Shown piece by piece: positions 7,975-17,880 of a stretch of 64,000 nucleotides of DNA (positions within the stretch are counted from its first letter, which is position 1; the number at the start of each line of letters is the position of its first letter). The DNA comes from Geobacter sp. UBA2189. Its GTDB lineage: Bacteria > Desulfobacterota > Desulfuromonadia > Geobacterales > Pseudopelobacteraceae. Location of the stretch: positions 294,066 to 358,065 of the forward strand of contig DCVL01000017.1 of the NCBI GenBank assembly GCA_002328035.1, in the 5' to 3' direction. The position numbers and the translations under genes were made by a program. The notes under the pieces are model-generated. The model worked only from the letters and a program-made list of their open reading frames with translations. It did no database searches and was not told the origin of the DNA.

Positions 7975-9507
7975 ATGAAACTATCAGAAATAATTGAAGG
8001 TATTGAAATAATAAATCGTTTTGGGGACATGGATGTCCTGATTGAGTCTCTTACCTGTGATTCACGGCAGAGTGCAGAAGGAACCCTGTTTTTTGCCCTG
8101 CCAGGGGTTAAAAAGGACGGCCATGCTTTTATTGAGCAGGCGGTTTCCGCCGGGGCAAGCGCCATTCTGCTTGAGGATTCGGAATATGCGCCAAAGGAAA
8201 CTCCCTGGTTGCAGGTAGAGAACGGACGTCAGGCTATGGCTTTGATGGCAGCCCGTTTTTTTGATTATCCAACCAGAATGCTTCCTCTTGTAGGTATTAC
8301 AGGTACGAATGGCAAAACTACCACAAGCTACATTATTGAAGGAATACTTGATTCGGCAGGGTTGCCAACTGCCGTTCTGGGAACTATCAGTTACCGGTTT
8401 GCCGGTACTGTGATTGAGGCTAGCCATACAACTCCTGAATCTACAGAACTCCAGGGTATATTAAGGAGCTTGGCTGATAAGGGGGCAAAATCCTTTGTGA
8501 TGGAGGTTTCATCACATAGCCTTGAACAGCACAGGGTTGACGGATGCAGTTTTGATGTTGCCATATTCACAAACCTTACACGGGATCATCTCGATTATCA
8601 TGGCAACATGGAGGCTTACCGTGATTCCAAACTTCGCCTCTTTAAGCATCTGCTGATGCCGGATAATTTTAAGCCGAACCGAAGGGCTGTAATAAATCTG
8701 GATGACCCTGCTGCAAAAGAGTTTATTAACGCTTCTGTATCTCCCGTTATACTTTATGGCCTTTCTGAGGGCTGTAATGTGACGGCACGTAATGTCAGCT
8801 CTTCTGTTACCGGAATTACAGGTATACTTGTTACCCCCCGTGGAGAAACCCCTTTTAACTCAAGGCTTGTAGGCAAATACAACCTTTACAACATTCTAGC
8901 TGCAGCAGCGGCAGGAGTGGCTCTTGAAATCCCGCTCTCAGCAATTGCAGAGGGAATAGAAAAACATAAAGTAGTGCCAGGGAGACTTGAGCGGGTTGAT
9001 AACGAAATCGGCGTAACCTGCCTTGTTGACTACGCACATACAGGAGATGCGCTGGAAAATGTCCTGAGCACACTTAAAGAACTTGCTACAGGAAGGATTA
9101 TAACGGTCTTTGGATGTGGTGGTGATCGTGATAACGGTAAACGTCCTGTTATGGGACGGATAGCTGCTGGATATTCAGAGCTGGCAATAGTTACTTCAGA
9201 TAATCCAAGGACGGAAGAACCATATACTATCCTTGACCAGATCCGTGCAGGGATTTTGCCATTGGGGTTGCGTGAGTACAGAGCCGAGGAGCTTACGGAT
9301 GGAAAGCTGAAGGAAAAAGGTTTTGTGGTTATCGAAAACAGACATGAGGCTATCAGGCTTGGGGCTGCTATTTCAGAGGAAGGTGATATCCTCCTGCTGG
9401 CTGGAAAAGGACATGAAGACTACCAGATACTAGGAACAACAAAGCATCACTTTGATGACAGGGAAGAAGCCGTATTAGCATTTAGAGAACGGGATCGCTA
9501 TGTTTAG
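7975..9507 (+). CDS. murE: UDP-MurNAc-tripeptide synthetase, meso-diaminopimelate adding
   Basis: A 510-residue Mur ligase. The ATP loop GTNGKTTT is at residues 110-117, and DNPRTEEP begins near residue 409. The DNPR form of that motif marks enzymes that add meso-diaminopimelate rather than lysine, so the organism has DAP-type peptidoglycan. It adds the third residue of the stem peptide in the cytoplasm. The ATG at 7975 has GAGGA five bases upstream; an upstream in-frame ATG at 7939 would lie inside ftsI. The 3' end overlaps murF by eight bases. Confidence 0.95.
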   Translation: MKLSEIIEGIEIINRFGDMDVLIESLTCDSRQSAEGTLFFALPGVKKDGHAFIEQAVSAGASAILLEDSEYAPKETPWLQVENGRQAMALMAARFFDYPTRMLPLVGITGTNGKTTTSYIIEGILDSAGLPTAVLGTISYRFAGTVIEASHTTPESTELQGILRSLADKGAKSFVMEVSSHSLEQHRVDGCSFDVAIFTNLTRDHLDYHGNMEAYRDSKLRLFKHLLMPDNFKPNRRAVINLDDPAAKEFINASVSPVILYGLSEGCNVTARNVSSSVTGITGILVTPRGETPFNSRLVGKYNLYNILAAAAAGVALEIPLSAIAEGIEKHKVVPGRLERVDNEIGVTCLVDYAHTGDALENVLSTLKELATGRIITVFGCGGDRDNGKRPVMGRIAAGYSELAIVTSDNPRTEEPYTILDQIRAGILPLGLREYRAEELTDGKLKEKGFVVIENRHEAIRLGAAISEEGDILLLAGKGHEDYQILGTTKHHFDDREEAVLAFRERDRYV

Positions 9508-10891
9508 CATAGAACAGCTGATAAAAATTACCGGTGGCAGATTGACAGGTTCTGTTAATGGTATGGTTAGCGGCATCTCTACGGATTCGCGCACTATTTC
9601 CCCTGGCGAGCTTTTCGTCCCTTTAAGGGGAGACCGGTTTGATGGCCATGATTACATAGCCAGGGTTGCCGAGCGTGGTATAAAGGTCGCTTTATGTTCA
9701 GAAATATGGTTGCGACAGCATAGCCCGCCGGAATCATTAAGCTGTATTGCTGTGGCTAATACCCTTCATGCCTTGGGTGAACTGGCTCTTGCATTCAGGA
9801 AGAGGTTTGCCCTGACCATGGTGGGAGTTACAGGCAGTAACGGGAAAACCACTGCTAAGGAGATGCTTGCAAATATTCTGTGCAAGCTTGATTTGGGTCT
9901 TAAAACCAGCGGTAACCTTAATAATCTGATAGGGCTTCCACAGATGGTCTTTCAGTTGAGGCCGGAGCATTGCTGGGCTGTGCTTGAGATGGGAATGAGT
10001 GAGCCAGGAGAGATAGATCGTCTTGCAGAGATTGCCCAACCGACTATCGGAATAGTTTTAAATGCCTTTCCTGCACATCTGTTGACTATGGGAACAGTGG
10101 AGGCTGTAGCAAAGGCTAAAGGAGAACTGCTTAATCGGATCCAGGATGGTGGAGTTGCCGTTGTTAACGCTGATGATCCTCGTATAGCATCGCTGCCACA
10201 GAACTCCTCGGCGAGAAGAGTCAGTTTTGGAATCAAGCGTGGTGAGGTTCGGGCGTACGGGATCAGATCGCTTGGGGTTTCAGGACAGCTGTTTACGCTG
10301 ATTACTCCAAAGGGTAATGCAGAGGTTCAGCTGAAGGCTCTTGGAGAACACAACATATATAACGCGTTGGCTTCGGCAGCGGCGCTCCTTGAAATTACAG
10401 GTATTGAGACCATAGTTGAGGGGCTTGAGTCATTTACCCCGTACACAGGACGTTTCAGACATGAACAGATAAGAGGCAACCGTCTGCTGATTGATGACAG
10501 TTACAATGCCAACCCGGCATCATGCGCGGCAGCTTTGGCAACAGTTAATGAAATAAAAGGCAAGGGGCAGCGTGCTCTGATTGTACTGGGTGATATGCTG
10601 GAGCTGGGGGCTGGTGAGAAAGAGTTGCACCGGCAGTTAGGTGTAAAGGCGGCGGAAGTTGCAGATCGTCTATACCTGTTGGGAAATATGACAAAGGAAA
10701 CTGCAGCGGCTGCTGTAGAAGCAGGTATGAAACCGGACGCAGTCTTTCATGCTGCGGATCATGATGAAATTTCCAGGGATATTATCCGTTTTGGAGAAAA
10801 TGGTGATCTGATACTGGTTAAGGGGTCAAGAGGTATGCAGATGGAAAAAATTGCAGCAGCTATTCGGTCGGAAGCTGCTAAAGAGGATTAA
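9500..10891 (+). CDS. murF: UDP-MurNAc-tripeptide D-alanyl-D-alanine ligase
   Basis: A 463-residue Mur ligase with the ATP-binding motif GVTGSNGKTTAKEM near residue 110, the central NADDPRI segment, and DDSYNANPAS near residue 333 that is typical of MurF. It joins D-Ala-D-Ala, made by the ddl product in the same cluster, to the tripeptide precursor. The start codon overlaps the end of murE, pointing to coupled translation. Length is normal for the family. Confidence 0.95.
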   Translation: MFSIEQLIKITGGRLTGSVNGMVSGISTDSRTISPGELFVPLRGDRFDGHDYIARVAERGIKVALCSEIWLRQHSPPESLSCIAVANTLHALGELALAFRKRFALTMVGVTGSNGKTTAKEMLANILCKLDLGLKTSGNLNNLIGLPQMVFQLRPEHCWAVLEMGMSEPGEIDRLAEIAQPTIGIVLNAFPAHLLTMGTVEAVAKAKGELLNRIQDGGVAVVNADDPRIASLPQNSSARRVSFGIKRGEVRAYGIRSLGVSGQLFTLITPKGNAEVQLKALGEHNIYNALASAAALLEITGIETIVEGLESFTPYTGRFRHEQIRGNRLLIDDSYNANPASCAAALATVNEIKGKGQRALIVLGDMLELGAGEKELHRQLGVKAAEVADRLYLLGNMTKETAAAAVEAGMKPDAVFHAADHDEISRDIIRFGENGDLILVKGSRGMQMEKIAAAIRSEAAKED

Positions 10892-10896
10892 AAACG

Positions 10897-11973
10897 ATGC
10901 TCTTTCATCTTTTCTACCCGTTGGCTTCAAATTTGAAAATATTGAATATCTTCAAATATCTGACATTCAGAACTATCTACTCAATGATTACAGCTCTGAT
11001 CGTATGTTTTATACTTGGCCCATGGATAATCCGCAGGCTTGAAGCTATGCAGGCCAGGCAGGTTATTCGGACAGATGGCCCTGAATCGCATCTTGAAAAA
11101 CAGGGAACCCCTACAATGGGGGGGCTGATAATCCTTAGTGCAATAGTTTTGCCTACCTTGCTCTGGGCTGATCTTACCAATCCGTATATCTGGGTCACCA
11201 TATTTATAATCGTAGGATATGGTCTGATAGGTTTTATGGACGACTACCTTAAGGTGGTTAAAAAGAATACAAAAGGGCTTTCTGCCCGTCAGAAGATGTT
11301 CTGGCAGATCCTTCTGGCTGGATGCGCGGCACTCTTTCTTTACCTTCGTCCTGGTTTCAACGAGATGCTTTATGTGCCGTTCTTCAAAAACTTCCACCCT
11401 GATCTTGGGTTGTTCTTTATCCCTTTTGTAATTCTTGTAATCGTTGGTGCCAGTAATGCGGTAAATCTGACAGACGGTCTGGATGGACTTGCCATAGGGC
11501 CAGTTACCATCAATGCCGCAACCTACATGCTGTTTGCATATATAGCAGGGCATGCAACCCTCTCTGCATACCTGCAGATCCCTCGTGTCGTTGGTGCCGG
11601 TGAACTTGCTGTAGTCTGCGGCGCAATGGTTGGAGCCGGACTGGGATTCCTCTGGTTTAACTCCTATCCTGCCGAGGTTTTTATGGGCGATGTCGGTTCA
11701 CTCTCTCTTGGAGGTACGCTGGGGATCATCGCTGTTTTAACCAAGCAGGAGATCCTGCTTGTTATCGTAGGGGGGATATTCGTCATTGAGGCTTTGTCGG
11801 TAATATTTCAGGTTGGTTCTTACAAGTACCGTGGCAAGCGTATATTCCGGATGGCACCGATCCATCACCACTTTGAGCTTAAAGGTGTAGCAGAGCCTAA
11901 GATCATAGTCCGTTTCTGGATTATTACAATCATTCTTGCCCTGGTTGCCATTTCAACATTAAAGATGCGGTGA
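10897..11973 (+). CDS. mraY: Phospho-N-acetylmuramoyl-pentapeptide transferase
   Basis: A 358-residue polytopic membrane enzyme with about ten hydrophobic segments. Signature motifs are TPTMGGLIIL, the catalytic aspartates in FMDDYLKV, the NLTDGLDGLAIG loop and the C-terminal APIHHHFELKG. It transfers phospho-MurNAc-pentapeptide to undecaprenyl phosphate, forming lipid I at the inner membrane. It starts five bases after murF. The N-terminal 20 residues before the first membrane helix follow the usual family layout. Confidence 0.95.
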   Translation: MLFHLFYPLASNLKILNIFKYLTFRTIYSMITALIVCFILGPWIIRRLEAMQARQVIRTDGPESHLEKQGTPTMGGLIILSAIVLPTLLWADLTNPYIWVTIFIIVGYGLIGFMDDYLKVVKKNTKGLSARQKMFWQILLAGCAALFLYLRPGFNEMLYVPFFKNFHPDLGLFFIPFVILVIVGASNAVNLTDGLDGLAIGPVTINAATYMLFAYIAGHATLSAYLQIPRVVGAGELAVVCGAMVGAGLGFLWFNSYPAEVFMGDVGSLSLGGTLGIIAVLTKQEILLVIVGGIFVIEALSVIFQVGSYKYRGKRIFRMAPIHHHFELKGVAEPKIIVRFWIITIILALVAISTLKMR

Positions 11974-11974
11974 T

Positions 11975-13315
11975 ATGGACTTAAAAGGAAAAAAAATCAC
12001 GGTTATGGGGCTTGCAAAGACCGGAGTTGCTTCCGCCCGTTTTCTGGCAGGCCAAGGGGCAGATGTCACAGCGACAGATATGCGGGATGAGGTCGCTCTT
12101 GCCGGTCTGCTCGAAGAGCTGTCAGGTTTGGATATCAGATATTTGCTGGGAAGGCATGACGAGGCAGACTTTGTTGGCGCTGATATGATTGTGGTTTCAC
12201 CAGGAGTTCCGCAGGAACATCCAATGCTGATAAAGGCAACTGCAGCAGGAGTACCTGTTATCAGCGAGATTGAGCTGGCCAGCCGCTTTATTGAAGCACC
12301 GATTGTCGGTATAACCGGTACAAATGGCAAGACCACTACCACTACGCTGGTCGGAGAACTGTTCAAGGCCAATGGTTTTGCTACATACACAGGGGGCAAT
12401 ATAGGGGAGCCTTTGATTAATCTTCCCGAGTCTGCTGTGAAGGTTGAACGTGTTGTCGCTGAGATAAGTTCATTCCAGCTGGAATGGATCTCCGAATTCA
12501 GGCCAAGGGTTGCCGCCTTGCTCAACATTAGCGAAGACCATCTTGACCGATATGCCGACTACCAGGATTACATAAATGCCAAGCTTAAGATCTTTGAGAA
12601 CCAGACATCTGAAGATTTTGCAGTAGTAAACCATGATGATGAACTGGTTTGGGAATCAGCTCAGGTGTTAAAGGCTAGACTGTTCCCTTTCAGCCGAATG
12701 CTAGAGCTTGAAGAGGGGATATTTCGGCGCGATGATAATCTGGTTTTTCGTCATAATGGCAAAGAACAGTTTTTCCCTGTTAAGGGATTCAGGCTTCAAG
12801 GAGTCCATAATCTCGAAAACATAATGGCGGCATTGGCCTGCTGTATGCTTTTAGGATGCGAGAGGGATGCAAGCCTTTTGCTGTTGAACCGTTTTGAAGC
12901 TCTGCATCACAGGATGGAGTTTGTACGTGAAGTTGCAGGGGTAAGGTACTACGAGGATAGCAAGGCGACAAATGTTGGCAGTGTAGCCAAGGCTCTTGAG
13001 AGCTTCAATAATATTACCCTGATTGCCGGTGGTAAGGATAAAGGTGGTTCATATCAGCCTTTAGCAAAACTTGTAAGTCAACGGGTAAGACATCTCCTGC
13101 TTATTGGAGAGGCTGCGGAAAGAATGGCTAAGGAGCTTGGCAATCTTACAGATACGCACCGTACAGCCACTCTTGAAGAAGCGGTAGAGCTTTCTGCCAG
13201 ACTGACGGGTGCGGGGGGAGTTGTTCTTCTGTCACCAGCATGCTCCAGTTTTGATATGTTTAAGGATTACGAAGAGCGGGCGCAACGGTTTATCAAGGCA
13301 GTAAAAGGACTCTGA
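11975..13315 (+). CDS. murD: UDP-MurNAc-L-alanine:D-glutamate ligase
   Basis: A 446-residue Mur ligase. It has an N-terminal Rossmann-like UMP-binding part (VMGLAKTGVASARFL), the ATP loop GITGTNGKTTTTTL near residue 111, and the NISEDHLDRY segment near residue 188 with the metal-binding histidine. It adds D-glutamate to UDP-MurNAc-L-Ala in the cytoplasm. The ATG lies one base after the mraY stop. The C-terminal YYEDSKATNVGS and LLSPACSSFD motifs are typical of MurD. Confidence 0.95.
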   Translation: MDLKGKKITVMGLAKTGVASARFLAGQGADVTATDMRDEVALAGLLEELSGLDIRYLLGRHDEADFVGADMIVVSPGVPQEHPMLIKATAAGVPVISEIELASRFIEAPIVGITGTNGKTTTTTLVGELFKANGFATYTGGNIGEPLINLPESAVKVERVVAEISSFQLEWISEFRPRVAALLNISEDHLDRYADYQDYINAKLKIFENQTSEDFAVVNHDDELVWESAQVLKARLFPFSRMLELEEGIFRRDDNLVFRHNGKEQFFPVKGFRLQGVHNLENIMAALACCMLLGCERDASLLLLNRFEALHHRMEFVREVAGVRYYEDSKATNVGSVAKALESFNNITLIAGGKDKGGSYQPLAKLVSQRVRHLLLIGEAAERMAKELGNLTDTHRTATLEEAVELSARLTGAGGVVLLSPACSSFDMFKDYEERAQRFIKAVKGL

Positions 13316-13318
13316 GAG

Positions 13319-14464
13319 ATGACCGGAATCTTCAAAAAGCCGTTCAACCTTGCTGATTATGACCTGCTACTGTTGCTGATGGTGGTGGCTCTTACCAGTT
13401 TTGGTATTGTAATGGTTTATTCAGCATCTTCTGTCATGGCAGCAAAAAACTATCATGATGGAGCCTATTTTCTTAAAAGGCAGGGTTTGTTTGCACTTAT
13501 AGGTTTTACTGTGGCAATTCTTGCCATGAGGGTCGATTATCACTTCTGGCGGAAGATGGCAGTACCGCTTTTGTTTGTCAGTCTTATTCTGCTGCTTCTG
13601 GTACTAATACCTGGGATTGGAGGCAAGGTAAAGGGGGCTTCACGCTGGATAAGGCTTCCTGGCTTCAATCTTCAGCCTTCAGAGTTTACGAAGATTGCGC
13701 TTATTATGTATCTGGCCTATTCGATAGACAAGAAACAGGATCGTATAAGGCTTCTGTCGGCTGGATTTCTTCCTTACATGGTAGTGCTTATGATACTGCT
13801 TGGGCTTTTGCTTAAGCAGCCTGATATGGGGGCTGCACTCACTCTTGCAGCGGTTACGGTAACAATGCTTTTTGCCGCAGGAACCAGGCTTGTCTTTATA
13901 CTGGGAAGCGGGATGGTTGCAATGCCGTTTATGGTTTATCTGGTTGCACATTCGGCCTATCGTCTTAAACGGATACAGGCATTTATGCATCCTGAACAGG
14001 ATCCGACAGGGATTGGCTGGCAGATTATCCAGTCAAAATATGCCTTTGGCGCTGGTGGGCTTTTCGGACAAGGTCTGGGTGAAAGCAGGCAGAAGCTGTT
14101 CTATCTACCGGAGGCGCATACCGATTTTATACTGTCCGTAGTAGGTGAAGAACTTGGATTTATAGGCCTGCTCGTTATTATCGGGATGTTTTTTATTCTT
14201 ATCCAGAGATCACTTCGGATAGCCATGGCAGCTCAGGACAGTTTTGGCCGTTTCCTTGCGTTAGGAATTGCGGTGCTGTTCGGTATTGAGGCGGTGGTCA
14301 ACATGGGGGTTGTAACAGGGTTGCTTCCGACCAAGGGTCTTGCACTGCCGTTTCTCAGTTATGGTGGCAGCTCTATGTTGATGAGCCTTTTTGCGGTCGG
14401 GATTCTGCTTAACATCTCAGCCGGGCTGAAGCTTGTTCCGCTGACCGGAAAGGATGCTAGATGA
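13319..14464 (+). CDS. ftsW: Septal peptidoglycan glycosyltransferase FtsW
   Basis: A 381-residue SEDS-family protein with about ten membrane helices. MVYSASSVMA near residue 32, LQPSEFTKIALIMYLA near 120 and TGLLPTKGLALPFLSYGGSS near 340 are the family landmarks. FtsW polymerises lipid II at the septum and works with the class B PBP FtsI encoded upstream. Its last four bases (ATGA) overlap the start of murG. Confidence 0.94.
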   Translation: MTGIFKKPFNLADYDLLLLLMVVALTSFGIVMVYSASSVMAAKNYHDGAYFLKRQGLFALIGFTVAILAMRVDYHFWRKMAVPLLFVSLILLLLVLIPGIGGKVKGASRWIRLPGFNLQPSEFTKIALIMYLAYSIDKKQDRIRLLSAGFLPYMVVLMILLGLLLKQPDMGAALTLAAVTVTMLFAAGTRLVFILGSGMVAMPFMVYLVAHSAYRLKRIQAFMHPEQDPTGIGWQIIQSKYAFGAGGLFGQGLGESRQKLFYLPEAHTDFILSVVGEELGFIGLLVIIGMFFILIQRSLRIAMAAQDSFGRFLALGIAVLFGIEAVVNMGVVTGLLPTKGLALPFLSYGGSSMLMSLFAVGILLNISAGLKLVPLTGKDAR

Positions 14465-15588
14465 AACTGATTGTGGCTGGGGGGGGAACTGGCGGTCATC
14501 TGTTTCCAGGGATTGCCATAGCAGAGGAATTTCTCGCCAGAGATCCGTCAAATCAGGTGCTTTTTGTTGGTTCGGAGCGGGGTATTGAGGCAAAAACCAT
14601 TCCGCGTCTTGGTTACAGGCTTGAGCTGATCTCTGCAGCCGGAATAAGGGGAAAAGGGAGTATTGCAAAACTGCAAGGAGCAGCGATGATGCTGTATGGG
14701 TATTCGCAATCTCGAAAGATACTACGCAATTTCAAGCCGGATCTGGTTGTAGGAGTCGGAGGTTATGCCTCATTGCCAATGGTAATGGCGGCCAAAGGGA
14801 TGGAGATCCCCAGGTATATACATGAACAGAATGCTTTGCCCGGCATGTCTAACAAGGTTCTCTCCCGTGTTGCGAACAAGGTCTTTATCTCTCTGGAAGA
14901 ATCGGAAAGGTTCTTTCCAAAAGATTGCACACAGCTGACCGGCAATCCACTAAGAAGACAGATTCTTGGAATGTTGTCACAGGCAGGAGAAGATTTGATA
15001 AAAGGGGAGAGCGAGTTGTGCGGGGAGGACCTGTTTAACCTCTTTATCTTTGGAGGTAGTCAGGGAGCCCATACCCTTAATATAGCCCTGCCGGAAGCGG
15101 TGGCGCAGATGGATGAGAAGGCTAGAAGCCGCCTTAAGATAACTCACCAGACAGGGGAGAAAGATCTTCAGGAGGTTAAAAAGGCTTACCTGACTAATGG
15201 TTTTACGGCTGATGTACGTCCGTTTATTGACGATATGGCGACGGAGTACCGTAAAGCGGATCTTATAATCTGCAGAGCCGGTGCGACAACCATTGCAGAG
15301 GTTACAGCGCTTGGAAAGGCTTGCCTTTTTGTACCGTTTCCTCATGCAACTGATGACCATCAGAGGCTTAATGCAGAGGCGCTGCACAAAAAGGGAGCCT
15401 GTGAGCTTTTGCTTGAAGAGGAGATACGGGGGAACCGCCGCCTTTCAGATGAAGTTGTCCGTTTGATGGAAGATCGGACAGAGTTGCGTAAAATAGGTGA
15501 AAATGCAAAAGCTCTGGCACGGCTTGATGCGGCCAGCGTAATTGTGGATGAGATGCTGAAAGGATTGCAGCCATGTACGGAAAAATAG
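14461..15588 (+). CDS. murG: UDP-GlcNAc:lipid I N-acetylglucosaminyltransferase
   Basis: A 375-residue GT-B glycosyltransferase. The glycine-rich GGGTGGHLFPGIAIAEEF opens the protein, HEQNALPGMSNKVL follows near residue 121, and the donor-binding FGGSQGAHTLN and CRAGATTIAEVTALG motifs lie in the C-terminal half. It adds GlcNAc to lipid I to make lipid II on the cytoplasmic face of the membrane. It overlaps ftsW by four bases and murC by sixteen. Confidence 0.95.
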   Translation: MKLIVAGGGTGGHLFPGIAIAEEFLARDPSNQVLFVGSERGIEAKTIPRLGYRLELISAAGIRGKGSIAKLQGAAMMLYGYSQSRKILRNFKPDLVVGVGGYASLPMVMAAKGMEIPRYIHEQNALPGMSNKVLSRVANKVFISLEESERFFPKDCTQLTGNPLRRQILGMLSQAGEDLIKGESELCGEDLFNLFIFGGSQGAHTLNIALPEAVAQMDEKARSRLKITHQTGEKDLQEVKKAYLTNGFTADVRPFIDDMATEYRKADLIICRAGATTIAEVTALGKACLFVPFPHATDDHQRLNAEALHKKGACELLLEEEIRGNRRLSDEVVRLMEDRTELRKIGENAKALARLDAASVIVDEMLKGLQPCTEK

Positions 15589-16943
15589 AGAAGATTCATT
15601 TTGTCGGTATTGGTGGAATCGGTATGAGTGGAATCGCAGAGGTTTTGCTGAACCTGGGTTACAAGGTTTCGGGCTCTGACCTCAGGGATAGTGATACAAC
15701 AGAGCGACTGCGTACTCTTGGTGGCGAGATCCGTATAGGCCACGCAGCTGAAAACCTTACCAATGTTGATGTGGTTGTCACGTCTACAGCTGTTCAGAAT
15801 GACAACCCTGAAGTTCTTGAAGCAAAGTTGAGGATGATTCCTGTTATCCCCAGGGCAGAGATGCTTGCGGAGCTGATGCGAATGAAGTACGGCATTGCCA
15901 TTGCCGGAACACATGGCAAAACAACAACAACCTCAATGGTGGCTACGGTTCTGACGCATGCCGGTATTGATCCGACAATCGTTATAGGTGGTAAGCTAAA
16001 TACGCTTGGAAGCAACGCAAAACTTGGCAAGGGGGAGTACCTTGTAGCAGAGGCGGACGAGTCTGACGGCTCATTCCTCAAGCTATCCCCATCAATTGCA
16101 GTAGTGACAAATATTGATGCGGATCATCTGGATTATTATGAAGGTGGCATTGAGCAGATAAAGGATACCTTTGTAGAATTTATAAATAAGATACCATTTT
16201 ACGGTCTGGCGATTCTATGTCTTGAAGACAGAAACATAGCCGAGATTATCCCGCGTATCAAGAAGCGGTTTATGACCTACGGACTCTCATCACAGGCGGA
16301 TCTGCGAGCCACACATATTAAACTTGAAGGGTTTCAGACCACCTTTACCGCCCATTATAAAGGTTATCGTCTTGGAGATATAAGTTTCAAAATGCCTGGC
16401 GCACACAATGTGCTGAATGCTCTCGCCTGTACCGCTGTCGCCCTTGAGCTGGATCTTTCTTTTGACAAGATTCAGGAAGGTTTTTCACAGTTTGGGGGGG
16501 TTGGTCGCCGTTTTACGGTAAAAGGAGATAAAAACGGAATTATGGTGGTTGATGATTACGGTCATCATCCTGCTGAAATTCGCGCTACCCTTGCAGCGGC
16601 ACGAAACGGATGGCCGGAGCGCAGGCTTGTGGTTGCATTTCAGCCACACCGTTACAGTCGAACAAAAGAGCTGTTCAATGAGTTTGTTACCTGTTTCTAT
16701 GATGCCGATGTTTTAGTAATTACAGATATATACGCCGCAAGTGAGAGGCCGATTCAAAATGTTTCTGCAGAGTTGCTGTCTGACGAAATCAGGCGCCACG
16801 GACAGCGTGATGTTACCTACATTGCGGATAGGACAAGGCTGCCGGAACATCTGGCAGGCTGTATCAAAGAGGGGGATATAGTAATTACTCTGGGAGCTGG
16901 CAATATCTGGCAGGCTGCTGAAGAGCTGGTCAGAATATTATAG
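15573..16943 (+). CDS. murC: UDP-MurNAc L-alanine ligase
   Basis: A 456-residue Mur ligase starting with HFVGIGGIGMSGIAEVL, the UDP-binding dinucleotide-like loop, then the ATP loop IAGTHGKTTTTSM near residue 110 and VVDDYGHHPAEIR near residue 325. It attaches the first amino acid, L-Ala, to UDP-MurNAc. The start lies inside the end of murG, so translation is probably coupled. Normal length; separate from murB here, unlike in genomes with a MurB-MurC fusion. Confidence 0.95.
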   Translation: MYGKIEKIHFVGIGGIGMSGIAEVLLNLGYKVSGSDLRDSDTTERLRTLGGEIRIGHAAENLTNVDVVVTSTAVQNDNPEVLEAKLRMIPVIPRAEMLAELMRMKYGIAIAGTHGKTTTTSMVATVLTHAGIDPTIVIGGKLNTLGSNAKLGKGEYLVAEADESDGSFLKLSPSIAVVTNIDADHLDYYEGGIEQIKDTFVEFINKIPFYGLAILCLEDRNIAEIIPRIKKRFMTYGLSSQADLRATHIKLEGFQTTFTAHYKGYRLGDISFKMPGAHNVLNALACTAVALELDLSFDKIQEGFSQFGGVGRRFTVKGDKNGIMVVDDYGHHPAEIRATLAAARNGWPERRLVVAFQPHRYSRTKELFNEFVTCFYDADVLVITDIYAASERPIQNVSAELLSDEIRRHGQRDVTYIADRTRLPEHLAGCIKEGDIVITLGAGNIWQAAEELVRIL

Positions 16944-16977
16944 TAAACTCTGTTGCTTATGCGGTCTGGTGAATTAG

Positions 16978-17880
16978 ATGAACAATCGCTTTGAAAATAT
17001 CGCAGACGCTTTTAGGGGGACACTGCTTCTGAATGAGCCGATGAGCCGCCATACTTCATTGAGAGTTGGCGGAATAGTAGACCTTTACGCCATACCGATG
17101 GATTTGGATGACTTGCTGCTGCTTGTCAACTGGCTTGATCTGGAGCAGATGCCACGGATGATCGTGGGTGGCGGTTATAATCTGCTGGTTCGTGATGGAG
17201 GTATCAGAGGAGCTGTTGTCTCCCTTGAGAAACTTGATACCATAGAAAAGCTTGAGCCATTCTGCATAAAGGCCTGGGCAGGTGCTGAAAATCTGGCTGT
17301 CGTAAGATTCGGGCAGCAACTGGCTCTGGGTGGGGTCGGTTTTATATCAGGGATTCCAGGTACAATCGGCGGTGCTATAAGAATGAACGCTGGAGCTTAC
17401 GGCAACGGACTGCTGGAACATGTTCTCTCTTTAACGATCCTTCGGAATGGAGCCGTTAAGGAGTTGGAACGTAGTCATATAAACTATGGCTACCGCTATC
17501 TTGAGTTGGATCCTGGAGATATAATTCTGGCAGCCACACTTGAACTTGAGCCGAGGGAACCCCTTGATACTGAAGATGAGATCCGGCGGGATCTTGAGTT
17601 GAGACGTGCCAGGCATAATGTTGGTTTTCCAAGCGCCGGTTCTTTTTTTAAAAACCCGGGGGGTAAGGCAGCTTGGAAGCTGATTGATGAAGCAGGCATG
17701 CGAGCGTTTACTGTCGGAGGAGCTCAAATGTCAGAAATTCATAGTAATTTTCTTGTTAACCGCGGTTCAGGAACCGCCACTGACTGCCTGACACTTGCAA
17801 GACTGGTAAAAGAAGCGGTCTTTTTAACCTCTGGAGTTCAATTAGAGGAAGAGGTCAGAATTGTGGGGGAGGAACCATGA
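16978..17880 (+). CDS. murB: UDP-N-acetylenolpyruvoylglucosamine reductase
   Basis: A 300-residue FAD enzyme. An FAD-binding region holds TSLRVGG, GGGYNLLVRDGG and GIPGTIGGAIRMNAGAYG; the C-terminal part has PSAGSFFKNPGG with the catalytic serine and a late EEEVRIVG. It reduces UDP-GlcNAc-enolpyruvate to UDP-MurNAc with NADPH. It follows murC after a 34-base gap and overlaps ddl by the four bases ATGA. Length agrees with the shorter (type II-like) MurB form. Confidence 0.94.
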   Translation: MNNRFENIADAFRGTLLLNEPMSRHTSLRVGGIVDLYAIPMDLDDLLLLVNWLDLEQMPRMIVGGGYNLLVRDGGIRGAVVSLEKLDTIEKLEPFCIKAWAGAENLAVVRFGQQLALGGVGFISGIPGTIGGAIRMNAGAYGNGLLEHVLSLTILRNGAVKELERSHINYGYRYLELDPGDIILAATLELEPREPLDTEDEIRRDLELRRARHNVGFPSAGSFFKNPGGKAAWKLIDEAGMRAFTVGGAQMSEIHSNFLVNRGSGTATDCLTLARLVKEAVFLTSGVQLEEEVRIVGEEP